From the NCBI GenBank assembly GCA_035041965.1, contig JAPYMA010002474.1, forward strand, positions 1 through 64,000: DNA of 64,000 nucleotides. Reading direction: 5' to 3'. Origin of the DNA: Anisakis pegreffii. Lineage: Eukaryota > Nematoda > Chromadorea > Rhabditida > Anisakidae. The number at the start of each line of letters is the position of its first letter. Positions within the stretch are counted from its first letter, which is position 1. Position numbers and translations under genes: made by a program. Shown one piece after another: positions 37,367-58,900 of the stretch. A model generated the notes under the pieces. That model saw only the letters and a list, made by a program, of their open reading frames with translations, was not told where the DNA came from and ran no database searches.

Positions 37367-45145
<7,779 letters not shown>

Positions 45146-45483
45146 CTGTACAATACAAAACGTTATGATTGAATATTCTATCCGTGAGCAGGTGATATTG
45201 CACAAAAACTTACAAATAAACCAATTTTCACTTACACATATGATTAATTTCTCCGATTTTTATTGTGGTGGGAAACTTTCTAGGATAAACGCTACAGTCT
45301 CTCTCAGTCTTTTCGAAAAACGTATTGACTTAATCAGTCACATTACTACATCGTACCCATCCGAGTAGTACTTTGCTGGTGGCTGACTAAATCTGCATGC
45401 ATTTTCATCCCACCACCTGTTAATAATAACTATTCAGTTGATATTTTCCCAAACGAACAACGATGTGGAATGGACATGTCGAC

Positions 45484-46038
45484 CTTTTGTCTCCAACAGT
45501 GCGTCAATTACAGCTGAGAAAATATTTTGTTGGTTATTTGATGGATACAAAGCTGGCAAAACATTGGAGGATGATGCATTTGACGATGACGAAGAATGAT
45601 CACTTAGACTGTGAATCATCAAGGTATCATCTTCTCTATCGTTGCGGTCGCTTTGTTGATCGAACGAAGATGAGTATGATAGGGACGACGCCAAGGACTG
45701 GTAACGGGAATAATCAGAATCGGAATCCAGCTGAGGACGATGACTGAAGTTTTTATTGAAATGGCCGCTGCTTTTCTCATCCACATCAATAGGAGCATAT
45801 TTTGGTGATTGTTGATTATTGTTGTACTTCAATTGAGATGGTCTACTGATGCTGCGAATGTTTAACGATGGTGATAAAAGAGTTGAGACTCTGTGACGAT
45901 AGGGTAAGGATGACAGTGACAAAAAGGAATGATTGAATGCATGCGAATTTGATGGAAGCCGTTTACTTGGATGGTCGGTATTTGTCGGATTATTTGTTAC
46001 CAGCAACATGCTTTTATGATTGAAATTAATGCTTATGG
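45484..46038 (-). CDS. Probable upstream ectodomain exon of ptp-3 (Ser/Asn-rich)
   Basis: A 185-codon open stretch on the minus strand starts after ATTATTAG and ends at AAAG|GTCGAC. Both ends are phase 1, and its end joins in phase to the first fibronectin exon (44892-45145), whose first two bases complete a split codon. It is rich in Ser, Asn and Asp (DDTLMIHSLSDHSSSSSNAS), with NIFSAVIDALLETK at its end. The GTCGAC donor is not a good consensus. An internal ATG at 46007-46009 could alternatively be a start codon of a shorter isoform, but no signal peptide follows it. I do not recognise a domain. Confidence 0.5.
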
Positions 46039-48127
46039 CTAATAATTATGCACATATGTTCATGCAATTGAGTAAATTATGAGGAGGTGCATTAAATGAA
46101 CGAATAGGATGTGGCAATGACAGTGACTCCTCATTCAGTACGAAGTTTCGCTTTGAAATACGATAAGCGGTAGCCTGCCACCAATGTGATGCTTAACGAT
46201 ACACCGTTACTCCACAAATAATCAATCAGAGCACGAATAACTACCTAGCTCTAGCTGAATTCACTGCCAATAATGACTGGAGTTTATGAAAAACAAGAAT
46301 ATTCACAAGATAAGAGAGTTGAATAAGAGCGAAGTGCGTGAGGTGAGTTGAGATGAATGAAACGGAGTTTAGTGAAGTTGGAATGGAATGCATTACTATT
46401 ATGTAGAAGCGTATGATTTACATAAGTATGTAAGACTATTATTATATTGTTGAATATTTATGAGGAGTGGAAGTAGAAGCGGAAGCATCATGCTCTTTAT
46501 CGGTGAATTGCTGCTGCTATTCATGATCTATTAAAACATAATGTTATGTGCCTAACAATATACACTGTTGGACATACCTTACAGCATTGCATTCAAACAC
46601 ACAACCGCTAAATTATGATCATTCTCAGTAATAGCACTCATATAACCGAATTGAATGAACCCATCACAAATTAATTAACTGAATCAAATCAGTGCTGTAG
46701 CATGATCTATACACCTTCTGATACGATCTATCAATGCATTCAACTTTGATTAGCATTCATCCATTAGTATCATCGTTTCATCTAGGTCGACTGAATATGG
46801 AAGGAAATTTTCAAGAAACCATCGACTACAATTTAATAATATCATAAAACTTTCCAAGCAAACAGCAGGATAAAGTTGACAAATACCTGATCAGTATTCC
46901 TTGAATAGCACTCATATAACCGAACTTTACATGAACGAAATACTGGTATATGTGATATGCATAAATAATTTTAATAAGCAATGACCGAATGAGATATATA
47001 CTGAGCAGACAAACTGAGCTAGAAAATGCAACAATGGCACAGCGAGTAGTGAAGTAGATTGAAGGCATTCAGGATAGTACTTGGGAGTAGAATCACATGA
47101 ACAGATTATGGCGGTAGCATGCAACCTCCACAATTACTCATTAATTGTTATGGACGGATGGATCTTATGCCAATTCATTGAATCCAGCGAGCGAAACACG
47201 AACGAATCAGTCCAATATGAAAGTGTCAACATTTAATAATGCATATATATTACAATACTTCACGAACATACAGCCCACAGCATAATGACAGCAATGATAC
47301 GCGCAGATGCAGTGAAAGCATTGGCACCATCGTCATTCGGACCGAATACAGATGTCAATCATTCAATAAAAAAAGCTGATTAAAATAAAATATGGATGTA
47401 GAGAAGAAATGGAAGCAGCCCAATAATTGAAGGGCACAAACATCCGATATAAATAAATCACACGTGTTTCTGCACTGCTAATATTCATAAATGCACCTGT
47501 TTTTACGGAAGCATCAGTGGGTAATTGGACGGAGTGGGAATATAAAGCAAGGAAACATCATAAATCATTTACAAAATTTAAGTGAAACAGCAGTGCTGCT
47601 GTGAGCACACTTCCAACTGTTCGCTTAATTATCAATCATATGGCACAACAACGACTCTCTAAGCGAATAGTTATATTCCATTTAAAACATTTCCATGTAT
47701 CTATGCTCCAAAAAATCCATTTCAAGCTTTCTGCTCGCAACCTATGCGTCCTATTTTTTTTAGTTTTATTCACACTCTTATAAGGTTCTTTAATGTACGC
47801 GCCTCAAAATAAGTAAGTTGACATCTTTATTACAATTGCAATGAGTCCAACAAAACGGATAATCGCCAAACAACAATTCAACTTTCAAACACACTATCGC
47901 TTGGATTCATAGATGATGTGCTCGAGTGGAAACACGTTTGAATTAATTACAGTTTGAAAGAGACCGGTGAAATTTTTCAGAGTGACTGCTGTGAAAAAAA
48001 ATCAATCTGTTAATATCATCCACCACATAATCACTTAGCTGAAAAGAGGTGAATGAGGTCTCTAAGTGACGGACTAAACAAATGAAAACAAAATATCGAT
48101 TCACTGTGGGCTGCTTGCAGCGCTCAC
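46039..48127. other. Probable ptp-3 intron
   Basis: No coding exon is recognised. A 21-base word starting AATAGCACTCATATAACC is present twice in direct orientation, near 46632 and 46904. Confidence 0.4.
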
Positions 48128-48565
48128 CGTTATGAGGATGTTGAATCACGGCGACGACACGATGAGGTGGTGAACGATTTATTGCTGCTTCATCACCAAA
48201 ATCAGTTTCTAGATTATTCAATGAATATTCAACGTTACTGCTACTCTTGCTACCAGTATAGACTTTCTCAGCGCTGTGCATTAGGTGATCTGTGATTGCT
48301 CGTAATGTCGTTGTGAATTTGTTGGATGCGTTCTGAGAGAATGACTGTTGCAATCCATTAAACGGTGGAATATCTAAAGGTCCTGGAGCGATTGCATTCA
48401 CAATCGCATCAAAATATTCAGCCGTTGAAACACGACGTTCATCCGATTGTTGATAATGCTTGCTTTTATTATGAACATTATTAACAAATTTATTGCTATT
48501 ACGATCCGCATCATCACTCCAAACACTACCATCCAATCTATCATCGATCGATGCAGTGATTCGTG
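48128..48565 (-). CDS. Probable upstream ectodomain exon of ptp-3
   Basis: A 438-bp open stretch begins after TTCAATTTTAG and ends at AACG|GTGAGC, both good splice sites and both phase 1. It encodes about 145 residues: RITASIDDRLDGSVWSDDA, then VSTAEYFDAIVNAIAPGPLD and NKFTTTLRAITDHLMHSAEK, ending HRVVAVIQHPHNG. No known domain is recognised. The phase allows splicing to 45484-46038 or directly to the fibronectin exon at 45145. That it belongs to the receptor gene is inferred from strand, order and phase only. Confidence 0.5.
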
Positions 48566-49180
48566 CTAAAATTGAACAAGAAAAGAAATGATATAATTTG
48601 GTGAAGATGTTGGCTGCTGCAGTAATTTTCTGCAAATAATTTCATGAATTTATGCAACTAACCATGAACTTTTTTGTGACTGTTAATTCAGGCTTAGCGG
48701 ATTGAACAAGACTAACACAGTAAGATAATTTTGAGACCATGAAGGAACTTTGCCATTGATTATTATTAATTAGAAGTACATCGTCAATGACGAACTTTAG
48801 CGATGTGATAGGTCGAAGACACAAAAGGTATGGAGATGAATTCGAGAACTCTTAAAACAACTTGAAAGAAAAAAATTACCTCATCTAACAAATACGTAGA
48901 AAGGAAAGATGAGGAAAATATGAATGAAGTGCAAGAATAGGCATGTCTCATGTTTCATGATGAGCACAAAAACAGAAGATGATGACTTGATAATGACAGC
49001 AATGATGCAGTTAAAAAGCAAAAGCTTTCACCGCACCATTCACTAAGGCACTTCTTTCACAAAGCAAAAAAATGCTTAATCGCTGAAGATCGAGATTTGT
49101 TATAATAGTTTAAAAACAGAACAAATAGCTAAAAGAAGAATGCTTGTAGATGTTGAATTCACTAGGGTGAAAGACTCATT

Positions 49181-49306
49181 AGTAACAATGGTAGTACTAC
49201 CACTACTGTCAATAATAACAGTAATAATAAGAGTAGTAACAACGGAAGTAGTAATAGTAATATTAGTGATAATAATAATAGGAATGATGATAATGAAGTA
49301 ATAATG
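49181..49306. repeat. Imperfect AGT/AAT trinucleotide-rich patch
   Basis: About 125 bp are dominated by AGTA, AATA and GATA triplets (AATAATAACAGTAATAATAA and similar), without a strict period. Confidence 0.8.
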
Positions 49307-52300
49307 AACGGATCATGCCTGTGCTAGTAGCCTCTTTCAGAATATTCTGAACGTGCATTTTGCGTAATCTTTGTTGTTGTCGTGCACGTGCTGCACCAAT
49401 ACGTTGACGACTCTGTCGTTTCAAACGCACCATTTATTTGCAGGAGATTATAATACTCACTGATTGCGCGATGAAAGAATCAAGAGTTAATTCATCACTG
49501 CATTAATCCATTATTAACCTCTATCTTTATATTTCATCTTTGATTCAATAATCATCAAATGAATCAGTACTGTAATCATAAATTATCGTCTTTATGCAGT
49601 AACAATACAATACTCAGCAAAATTTTAAGAAGGTGATTCAAAATTTACGTCGTTATGGCATTCGAACTGTGAAACATTATGAATGGCTCAACAACAATAG
49701 AATTTAGATGACGGCGCTTAACGAAAAGCTTTGTAAAGGAAGGATGTTATGATGGGATTCTGTTCATGGTTCAACCTTTTGAAAAGAACATCATCCACCA
49801 CAACAAATGAAAGATGCATCTGAAACCACTCAAGCAATCAAATCAGAAGAAAACAACGAAATGTTGATTACAGTTTCAAACATAAGTAACATCTTTGAAT
49901 TTTCTCGGAACTGATCTCAACGAGTTCATTCAACTAAATAGCACGTGCAACATCGCAGTCGAATGAACGTTCTTTTCTTGACGTGACAAGCGATCATATT
50001 CAATAGTTGTTGTAGTTTGGGGTAGTATTAATTGCATAGAATCTTTTTTTGACGACTAAAATTTTCTCTTTTACAATTGACTATGAAATTTTCAACTGCA
50101 CTATGTACACGAGATAATTACTCTCCCTTACGATTACATGTTTATGCATAATACAAATGTCTGACTTTTTCAATTACACACGGCTGTTGTACCATTCGAT
50201 TTTGTTTTTGTAGTGAAATGTCAACTAACCATAACGAAGAATCAATTCTATCAAATTTGAGAGACGTTAAATTAGTGCGTAAGAATCATAGAAATTTTTG
50301 GCACCGATGAATCATTGATGGGAAAGTAAGAAAAAAATTTAATGACAACAAAAGAATATTATTTTTACTACGACTATCATTCAAAGCGTACTGAATAGAT
50401 TTTAAGCGCTCAAAATAAGTGCTTATGGTTCAGAATACGCCAACGAACGAATGTGTATATATATGTATCAGTGATTTCACAACAGACAAATCATGTATTC
50501 CTTATTCATCATTCACCAACTGCAACAATTGAAAAGGGTGCACGTTAACCTTAAAAAATGCAGTCCCACTGATATGAACACGCAAACGTTTGCGATTGTC
50601 GTGCTATTTATTCTATGTTGTGATCAACAAACCGCAACTGCTTCATGAAATGAACGCGAAATGAATCCAGTTTAAACATGAGAAGCTTAACGCTTTAAAA
50701 TTTCAAATCATGGTCAGCTGGGCGTGGAGCGTTTTCAACAGTATTTTCCCCACATCTTATTAACAAAATTTTTTGAAAAAAGACGAAACTCCGAGAATTA
50801 AATTCGAATTCTGCCTAAAAAAATTCGATTACCAAAAAACACCGATCGATCTGAAATGGCGCTCTCGTTCCCCAATTCAACAGTAAACTCACTGGATACA
50901 CCATTTTTTCACGTGACAAATTGAACGAAATTATTCGCAGATTTACCCCAACAACGATCAGATAAAACGCTATCAAACACACCATATCCTTCCAAAAATA
51001 CGTTTATTACTGTTTCCCATACCCTTATCTATTTCCAGAACATTCCTTATGTCGTTGAACTTTTCAAGTATTTCATGATCTAATAGAACAACAATAAATC
51101 ATAAGATTTCGGTCAAACACGTTTCGTAGAAAGAATCAAGCAAGGGAATTTAGAGAGGAAAAAGTAACGATAAGTAAATTATTAAAGTGCGCTTGCTTTG
51201 AAGATCAGCCTCACGGAAATATTATTAAAAAAAGCTATTCGATACGGTTGCCGCGTTCATATAAAGTATCATCATCACGTAACTGGATACACATAGATAT
51301 TAGCTGTAGCTGTTTGATAGCTGTAGTTGGAAGACGGACGCAATACAATCAAAATGACTGAGATAGGTGGTTGGTTGTTGCTGCTGCCGTGAAACAACAA
51401 CGGATCTGCTTATATGATAGTGAATTGTTTAATGAGTAGATGAGAATTAGACTGAAAGTGAGTGCATCTATAGGTTGAGAAGGATGTAGCTGAGTTGATG
51501 ATTATGCTGAAAGCAGAAGGACAATTCGTTGGGATAAAGAAGAAATGATGAGATTTTCATGCAACAACAACAATTCATTAACGTCTTATCAACAATTTAA
51601 GTGTTGCGCTCCGTTCATCGCAATAACCACGACACATTCATTCCCTCCTCCAACATCAATCCTTCAAAGATTCTAAAAAAGAAAAAAAAAACATTCGTGT
51701 CATCACTGACTGAACCACTAGAAGAATTATCTTAAGCTTTTGGGAAGCATTTGCTCATTTACATTCTGTTCAATTCAATCACACTTTATACAGTTCTTCA
51801 GTTTACTTTCTATATCTTCATGAAGGCAAATTTTTTGTTAACTTTGTATCAATTTGATAATTTCAGCAGCATCAAACATTGAATTTTGTCGTCGTCATAT
51901 CCGATTACCTAATAATGATGAATGCACCTTTGCACTAGTTTCAAATCAAACGACCGTAAGTAATTGATATTAATGGATTCAAATCCTAAAAATGCTGGAA
52001 TGTATATAATAGATATTAGTTGTAATATTGAAATCAACAGATGACCGATAAGGAAGGATGCTGCTTCCTCATGGGAGATTGATTCAATGCACAACGACTG
52101 GTGCTCGTTTCGAAAATGATATAAGCTCACAAGAGGTACTATGTAACAGTGAAACAACACACGCAATAATTAACCCAACACTCTACATTAACAACACTAA
52201 ACCTCTTCTGCAATTCATAAAGGAGTCGAATCGTTATTGCTTCTATTCACTCAATATATTAACTACTAGCAATTTCAATCACGTAAAATAATAACAGTAA

Positions 52301-53879
52301 GTACAAAATAATAATCCCACCTTGAGTAACAAGTACTCATCAATATTGTTTCGCCTTTTTCACACCCATAAAAACGAGAGGAGGTAACTCAACAAATTTT
52401 CAAAAGATGGATAGAAAAAATCAAACGAAAATAGCACTTGTTCCAGGGGAAAAGGAGAAGGCAAGGAATGGGCAAAGCAGCGCAAGATTACTCCAAAACA
52501 TGACAGACACTCTTTCCGTTCGAAGATCAAAGTATTGAAAACGTGTTAACAACAAAGTTTGCAAACTGTTTTGAAGAATGAATGCTATCTAGCCGTATAC
52601 AGTCAGTTCCAGCTCTGCTGAACACTGTGCAGAAAAAAGTGATGATTTCAAATCACAATATTTCACTGGATATTTTTGTAAGGAAAGTGCGGTGCTGCTG
52701 GCCAACTGCATCAGATGAAAATTCGATAAAAGGAAAAGCAGTCGAGATTGTTTGCAAGAACTGCTACTTCAAAAAAGCAAGTCCAATGAAATGCAGGCGG
52801 GCTCTCGTCTCTAAATTGGCCATAATTCAATTTGTGCAAATCAGATCAACGCCCCACCCGACCAAACATACTGCTATTGCTCATTTTTTAACATTATATG
52901 TACAAGTTTGCCTAAATCTCTTGCCGTTAATCGTCCCGTTCATCTACTACCGTCTTCATCACAAATGAATAATCATACCTCTTCAAAATTAAATCAAATC
53001 AAACCGATGTGTTATCACGGTCACATATCAACTACCCAACTTGCTAACAGACAACTCTATCGTTAATAAAAAATATCTCGAATGAATAATCACCGTATAG
53101 AAACAATAGCTAAATAATGAATTGAGTAAGAGAATTAATTCAATCAAATAGGAAACAACAACAACAACAAAATAGTATTTATAGAAGTAAACAAGAATAA
53201 AGATAAAAACTGGTGCGTTGCTAATTTGCTGATATGACTAAAATAGTGCTTTCAACAGCGTTGAATTAACGGCAGTTATGCTTCTTTTGCATCGAGTGCA
53301 CAAAATTAGCACGATTACTAATTCATTCATTATGCAAAATAGTCAGCTAATAACCAATCAGTTATGAATCTTCAAATTTTCTATAATTTTTTAATTTTCA
53401 CAGAAAAACGTCAATGAAATCAACCAAAAAATGTATCACAGTAAATGAAAATAATCGTACAATGGTTTCTTGATAGACTGCGCAAGAAGAGAAACTGATT
53501 TCTATGAGCTACAATCTACTTAAATTTTTATGCTCGAGATAAAGCAGCCAAACAGAGCAAAAATAAATGCATATAACGCTTTTTGAATGAAAATTTCAGA
53601 AAAAATTGTCGATATGCAAAATTCTTTATATTAACAAATTCATGATCACCATTATTAATTTCATGAAACGAATAGCTGCTCAAAGGGGATCTAAATAAAG
53701 CACTACTTACAGTGGGTGGTCGGCAGAATTTACTCATCGAATGATGATGGCTTTACTATAGTTGCATGATTATTCAATCAAATTTATCGAACAGAATAAA
53801 TCTTTTACGCGTTCAGTCAGTCGGAAGAGATTTCCGATAAGAAGTGCGATACCAATGCCTACAATGCAAAGACCAGAAA

Positions 53880-53881
<2 letters not shown>

Positions 53882-53954
<73 letters not shown>
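53882..53954. repeat. (TA)n microsatellite, about 73 bp
   Basis: Uninterrupted alternating A and T. The Ile/Tyr open frames on the plus strand are produced by it. Confidence 0.97.
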
Positions 53955-53958
<4 letters not shown>

Positions 53959-55430
53959 GAATGATTTCTTTACAAAAAGGGAACATAAAAGTCTTTTTAT
54001 ATGATATTAGGTTGTTGAAATCAATTTGCGTGATTGCATCTCTTACTTTTACGAGTTAATCTTATTCAAGCCATGATAAAATGATTACTGGAACATGTAG
54101 AAATTGAATTAGAAAAAGAGACTTCTTTGATACATCTCAGCGTTTCTCTGAAAAGACACAAAACTGTAATTTGTCAGTGGATAAGGGATTGTCATTTTCA
54201 AAACACCGAATTTCAAAATAGAGCACCCACACAACGCACATATTAGTGATAACAAACACGCTAGCAGCAGTATGAACTCATTCTCACAACTATCTGTTCT
54301 TCTCGAGAAATGCAAATCAGTGAGGGAAGGTAAGGTTCAGAGTGTGCACAAGTAATGCCTTTCAATCTTGGTATTAAAGCATACCTTCCGCATTACTCAA
54401 TGTTAGTTCCACAAAATTGCGCTCTTCCTTCAAACTTTCTCCTTTTCCCATTTTTTCGGTGTCTAAAAAGCTTGGAGACCGGACCGAATTGTTGAGGTTT
54501 TGAAAACTCACTTCAAATCAACAAGAACATGTACGCAGAAATTTTCTGAAATTTTGTTTGGAAATGACAGCGAAAATTTTCTCCCTTCTGTCAACAATAA
54601 ATGATTTGTATAAACCGATAATAATAGAAGAGCATACTGATAAATTCAGAATATTGATATTTATAATCAAAGCGGAATATTTATTGTCATGATTATTTGA
54701 GCGATCTGTGGAATATTTATTCTACTAGAGTTATGGTTATTTATTGGATTCGTTCTTGGCTACATTCAATTATGCAAAGTATTTACGTCAACTAATTAAT
54801 TACTCGGTTGTGTTCGGTTAGCCTGCTCGCCTAGCCAGCGGGGTGGCGTCAATCAAGGATGCGAACGGAAACGCGAGTATTATGGCCAGTAACGTTACGG
54901 ACGTTTGATAGACTGGCCAATCCAGGTAATCCAAGTAAATAAACAAAGCATGTGATAGAACACGTATCAGAGACTGAATTAAAAAAAGAACATGCAAAGA
55001 CTGAACGAACAACAAAACTGTGAAAAGAGAATTAAAGGTTGTAGTGTGAGTGTGGGTAACCAATTTACGCAAATGCAAAAGTGAATTGATAGTTCGGTTG
55101 AGTGACAAATACAATGAATTATGTTCATCTATAAGACATTATTCGTATGGATAATGCGCATTTTTAATGTTGAATATCCCTCAGTTTCGGGCAATTACTG
55201 TGCTCCATAAATTTCTATCAACAATAATGACGACAGTAATAGCAGTAATAATAAAATGCTTACAATAGCACTATTTAAAACTCAACCAAGCGTTTTACAC
55301 TCAGTATTTTAGCTGTCCAAATGAACACCACAAAACTGATGTGCATCTCAAAGTTTAAACATCACTTGAGGAACAAGGCAAATCAAAAGAAGAGATGATG
55401 AATTAGTCAGCTACAGTGGTTATTACTTAC

Positions 55431-55977
55431 CATGATCAACGGTGCACATATGCAGGAAATAATGCTCGAAATCTTGCCATGCTTCAACAATACCTTCCGT
55501 ATTGGCAATATGATAGCTCCAGTTCGGCGATAACTGACTTACGAATGCTCCAACTTTTTCGATGAGTTTCTTTTGACATAAATACGGTGATATTCGTCCA
55601 TTATTCGAATTGACAAGTGCATTAAGTTCACTCTGCTGATCACTATCAACTGATATCAATCGATTTGATGGCAGTGACAATAACGACGAATAATCAGAGG
55701 ATGCACTGCTATTATTAGTGAGTGTTATACTAGCAAATGAGCATATATTCGTGTAAAAATCTTCGAAACTCGACCAAGCATTTCGAATGGCATGCGTATG
55801 TGAGACATGATATTTCCAACCAGCTGCCAGTTGATTGGCCAACGTCTCGAATTTGTCAAGTATTGTTTCGCGACAATTATGTGATGATATATGATTATTA
55901 TCGTGGCTCTTATCTCCAAAAGATTCCGTCGATGAGATATTCTCAATAATTTGCTTTTCATCATCACCATCAGACAT
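55431..55977 (-). CDS. Coding exon with two copies of a novel W-containing helical motif
   Basis: An open stretch of 182 codons runs from ATG at 55975-55977 to a good donor CATG|GTAAGT, phase 1, which joins in phase to 48128-48565. It reads MSDGDDEKQIIENIS, then LDKFETLANQLAAGWKYHVS with AIRNAWSSFEDFY, an Asn/Ser linker (NNSSASSDYSSLLSLPSN), and a second copy LIEKVGAFVSQLSPNWSYHI with GIVEAWQDFEHYF. The two copies share the pattern L-x-x-x-x-x-x-W-x-Y-H-x and I-x-x-A-W-x-x-F-E. There is no signal peptide after this ATG. An in-frame TAA sits 30-33 bases upstream overlapping a TTAAG that could be a phase-1 acceptor, so the exon may instead be internal. The family is unknown. Confidence 0.6.
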
Positions 55978-58900
55978 TATTCTTCCTTTTTTGTTTCTTT
56001 TTCCTTAAGTTCACTCCACTGGGTGGATATTAACGGAATAATTGAGGAGAGTGAATACTGAATCTTATTCACTCATTCAATGCACCATTCGTTGATTAGG
56101 GATGAATTCAAAAATTGATTGAAGCTGATGATAGTTTAGAGCAGCAATAAAAGTTTGAGCACTGAAAACTGAAATAATTTGAACGAGAAGAACAAAAAGT
56201 TCAACATATGAGTGGATGGTTGATGACGGCATATGAATAATGAAGAGAAGCAAGGGTGCGAACGAGAATATCAGAGGGTGTAAAAGAAATTCATCCAGAA
56301 ATCGTTCGTTATTCAGTTGGTTGGCTTCAGCTATTCTTCAACTACGATTCGAACAGTCGCGTTAGTTGCTGAATAGTCTGGCCGTCGCATTAATTAAATG
56401 AAGTCTGACAATATGTAAGTCGATAATTGACACAAGAATTCGTGTCTATGCATACTAGTTGTGACCGTGAACCAGCAGCAACATGCAACAGCTTATTCTT
56501 ATTGTTGCACTTATTTATGTACACAATATTTGTAATTTTGATGAGGACGTTAAGATATATGTGAATACACTTCAACAAATTTTATGAACGACTGAATCGA
56601 TGATGATCATGTGATATCATTAGAAATTCACAGATCTCGCTCTTGATAACACCATTGTCTGAATCGATAGTCATTCAAGAGTATTGATTTCAATATACAT
56701 ATTAATAATATTAGTAGTAATAAAAGATTTATTGCTGCTAGCAAAAAACAGCTAGCGGAAATGTTGTTGGCTCGGCATCTAGGTACAACTCCAAAGTAAT
56801 AGTTGGACAATATTGGCTGTTATTGCTACTGCAAACGTCGCACATTATTAGCAATATCAGGCAATCTATCACATTAGCGATTCATGAAGTTAGCGCTCAA
56901 AATGACCTGACACGTCAAGGTTGCTTGTTCACCTATCCAGTTCGTTTCAATCTTATCCCAAAATGATCCTGCTCTCAATTCAGATAAATGCCATAAAGGC
57001 GCTTTCTGCTTATATTTTCGCATTAATTTATGGACGTATTAACAATACGAAGCAAAATATTATGCACTATGAACAATGATCGAACGTATCATATTTACAA
57101 TATACATAAATCTTCGCAATTCGAATCAAATTCGTTTGTTTAAAAATCCATCTAAGCGGTCCAAAACAAGTCATCAGACAGCAAGCAAACATTCAAAGTG
57201 AACAATCTTTTAAACAGATGCAACAACAATATCGTCGGCGTAAATTTCAAAACGAACGAAACAGCGGAAAATGAATTAAAGTTTGAGTACAAATTCGATT
57301 TAAAATGCTAAAAAATTTCATAGCTGTGGAAGAAATGTTCAATTCAGATGCAGAAAACAGAATATTTAAGATGCAGACATTTACAACCCACACTAAACTG
57401 ATTCGAAGAACACAAGGCTTAAACAAATAGAACAATAAACAACAAATTAAAATTCTACGGTAGATAACGGGACTAAATGGCAGAAGACTGAATGAGAAGC
57501 AGTGACAACCGAAGCTGATCAAATGAAACGAAAATGACGATGAACAAACGATCCTTATAAATCGAAAAGAAATGTGACTGGCAACGATAACGATGAACGA
57601 CAATGATAGTAAGTGATTATTAATAAGTAGATAAAGCAAAAGGGTGCTTAACTAAAATCCATACGAAGACGAATTATACGACTGAAGATCTCGATTAGTT
57701 TATGAAAGGATAGTGAACGAATGCAACGTTTATTTGTTTGCTAAAAATAATGCCGTACTTTCTGGCAAATCGCCTAAATAACCACAGCATCAAATTTGGT
57801 CATGGATCACGTTGCTTTGCGAGGATATTGCAAAAAAGCGAGAAGAATGCAGCTTTCACTTCTTCGAACATCATTGACAGGAAGTGTCAGAAGTGACATA
57901 AAATGTGTGCGCAAATTAACACAACGCTGTTAAAATCGAACACTTAAAAGTAATAATTTACTGAGTGTGAAGTTATCGGTAAGCTTTCAAGATGCATAAC
58001 ACTCCTCCTGCAGTTTCTTCAGGGTATTTTAGGCACACATAATATTACTAGCACATCGTCACACACACAACCTTGTCGATAAAAGATGTTAAACGATAAC
58101 AAATCGATATACTAATTAATCAAAAATCAAAGTGTGTATAAAGTGTGTTCATCACTATGATATGACGACATTTCAGTATATACCACAAAAATGTGCCCGT
58201 CTCTTACCTTAAACTCAACCTAACTTCAGCTTTTTCAAAAATATTCTTACAAACTACCATCAGCAAGACGATTTCTCATGAACATAACTTTGTGAAAAGA
58301 CAGCTACTGTTTGACACGCAAATTTTGCATTACTGAATATCTTAAAGGAACAATCAGATGATGGAAAGTAGTACTGATAGTTAAGAGCAACAATGTGAAA
58401 GAAACCAAAACAACGGCATTGAGCCTAAGTTAACAAATCAAAACATACTTAATCTCGATTACTTTACAATATTCGTTTTTAAAGGTTTCTGTCCACATAT
58501 TCCACTCATAAAACAAACATATCATCAACTCAAAGTACCTATGCAATAAACTCTTGTCAAGGCGGCAACGACAATAACAATGAACTTCGAGCTGGGGACT
58601 TTTCACTCGGAGAAGTCATTTTCCAGTGAATGAATTTAATTTGAATCATGCACACAGCTATAACAGCCACCCGCCCTCCACCCACAAAGCCTGAGTCGAT
58701 TCGAGTAAATGCGAAACAAATGTTGTACTAGTTAATGACAAAAATCTCTCGATGAACTTAATTAATCAACATTTAGGATTTCTCATTCGTTCGCTATTCG
58801 CTTTCAAAAACGAAATCACCACGTTCTGTCTGCAATTCGTCGATTATGACAAACAAGAATAATAAGATTTCATGAATTTATAAGTCTTAAGGTGACAGCG

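Larger units (their letters stand above)
48566..55430. other. Probable long intron (6.9 kb)
   Basis: No exon is recognised on either strand between two phase-compatible minus-strand exons. It contains a trinucleotide-rich patch and a (TA)n run, and is otherwise AT-rich with scattered short open frames. Confidence 0.4.

Noticed and set aside
52582..52968. 128-residue plus-strand open frame within the long receptor-gene intron
   Set aside because: No family resemblance and AT-rich codons; most likely chance, though RNA data could change this.
53762..54059. Ile/Tyr-rich open frames on the plus strand
   Set aside because: Produced by the second (TA)n microsatellite.
57247..57639. 130-residue hydrophobic minus-strand open frame
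   Set aside because: Leu/Ile/Phe/Ser composition follows from T-rich sequence; no recognisable membrane protein family and no splice or start context.
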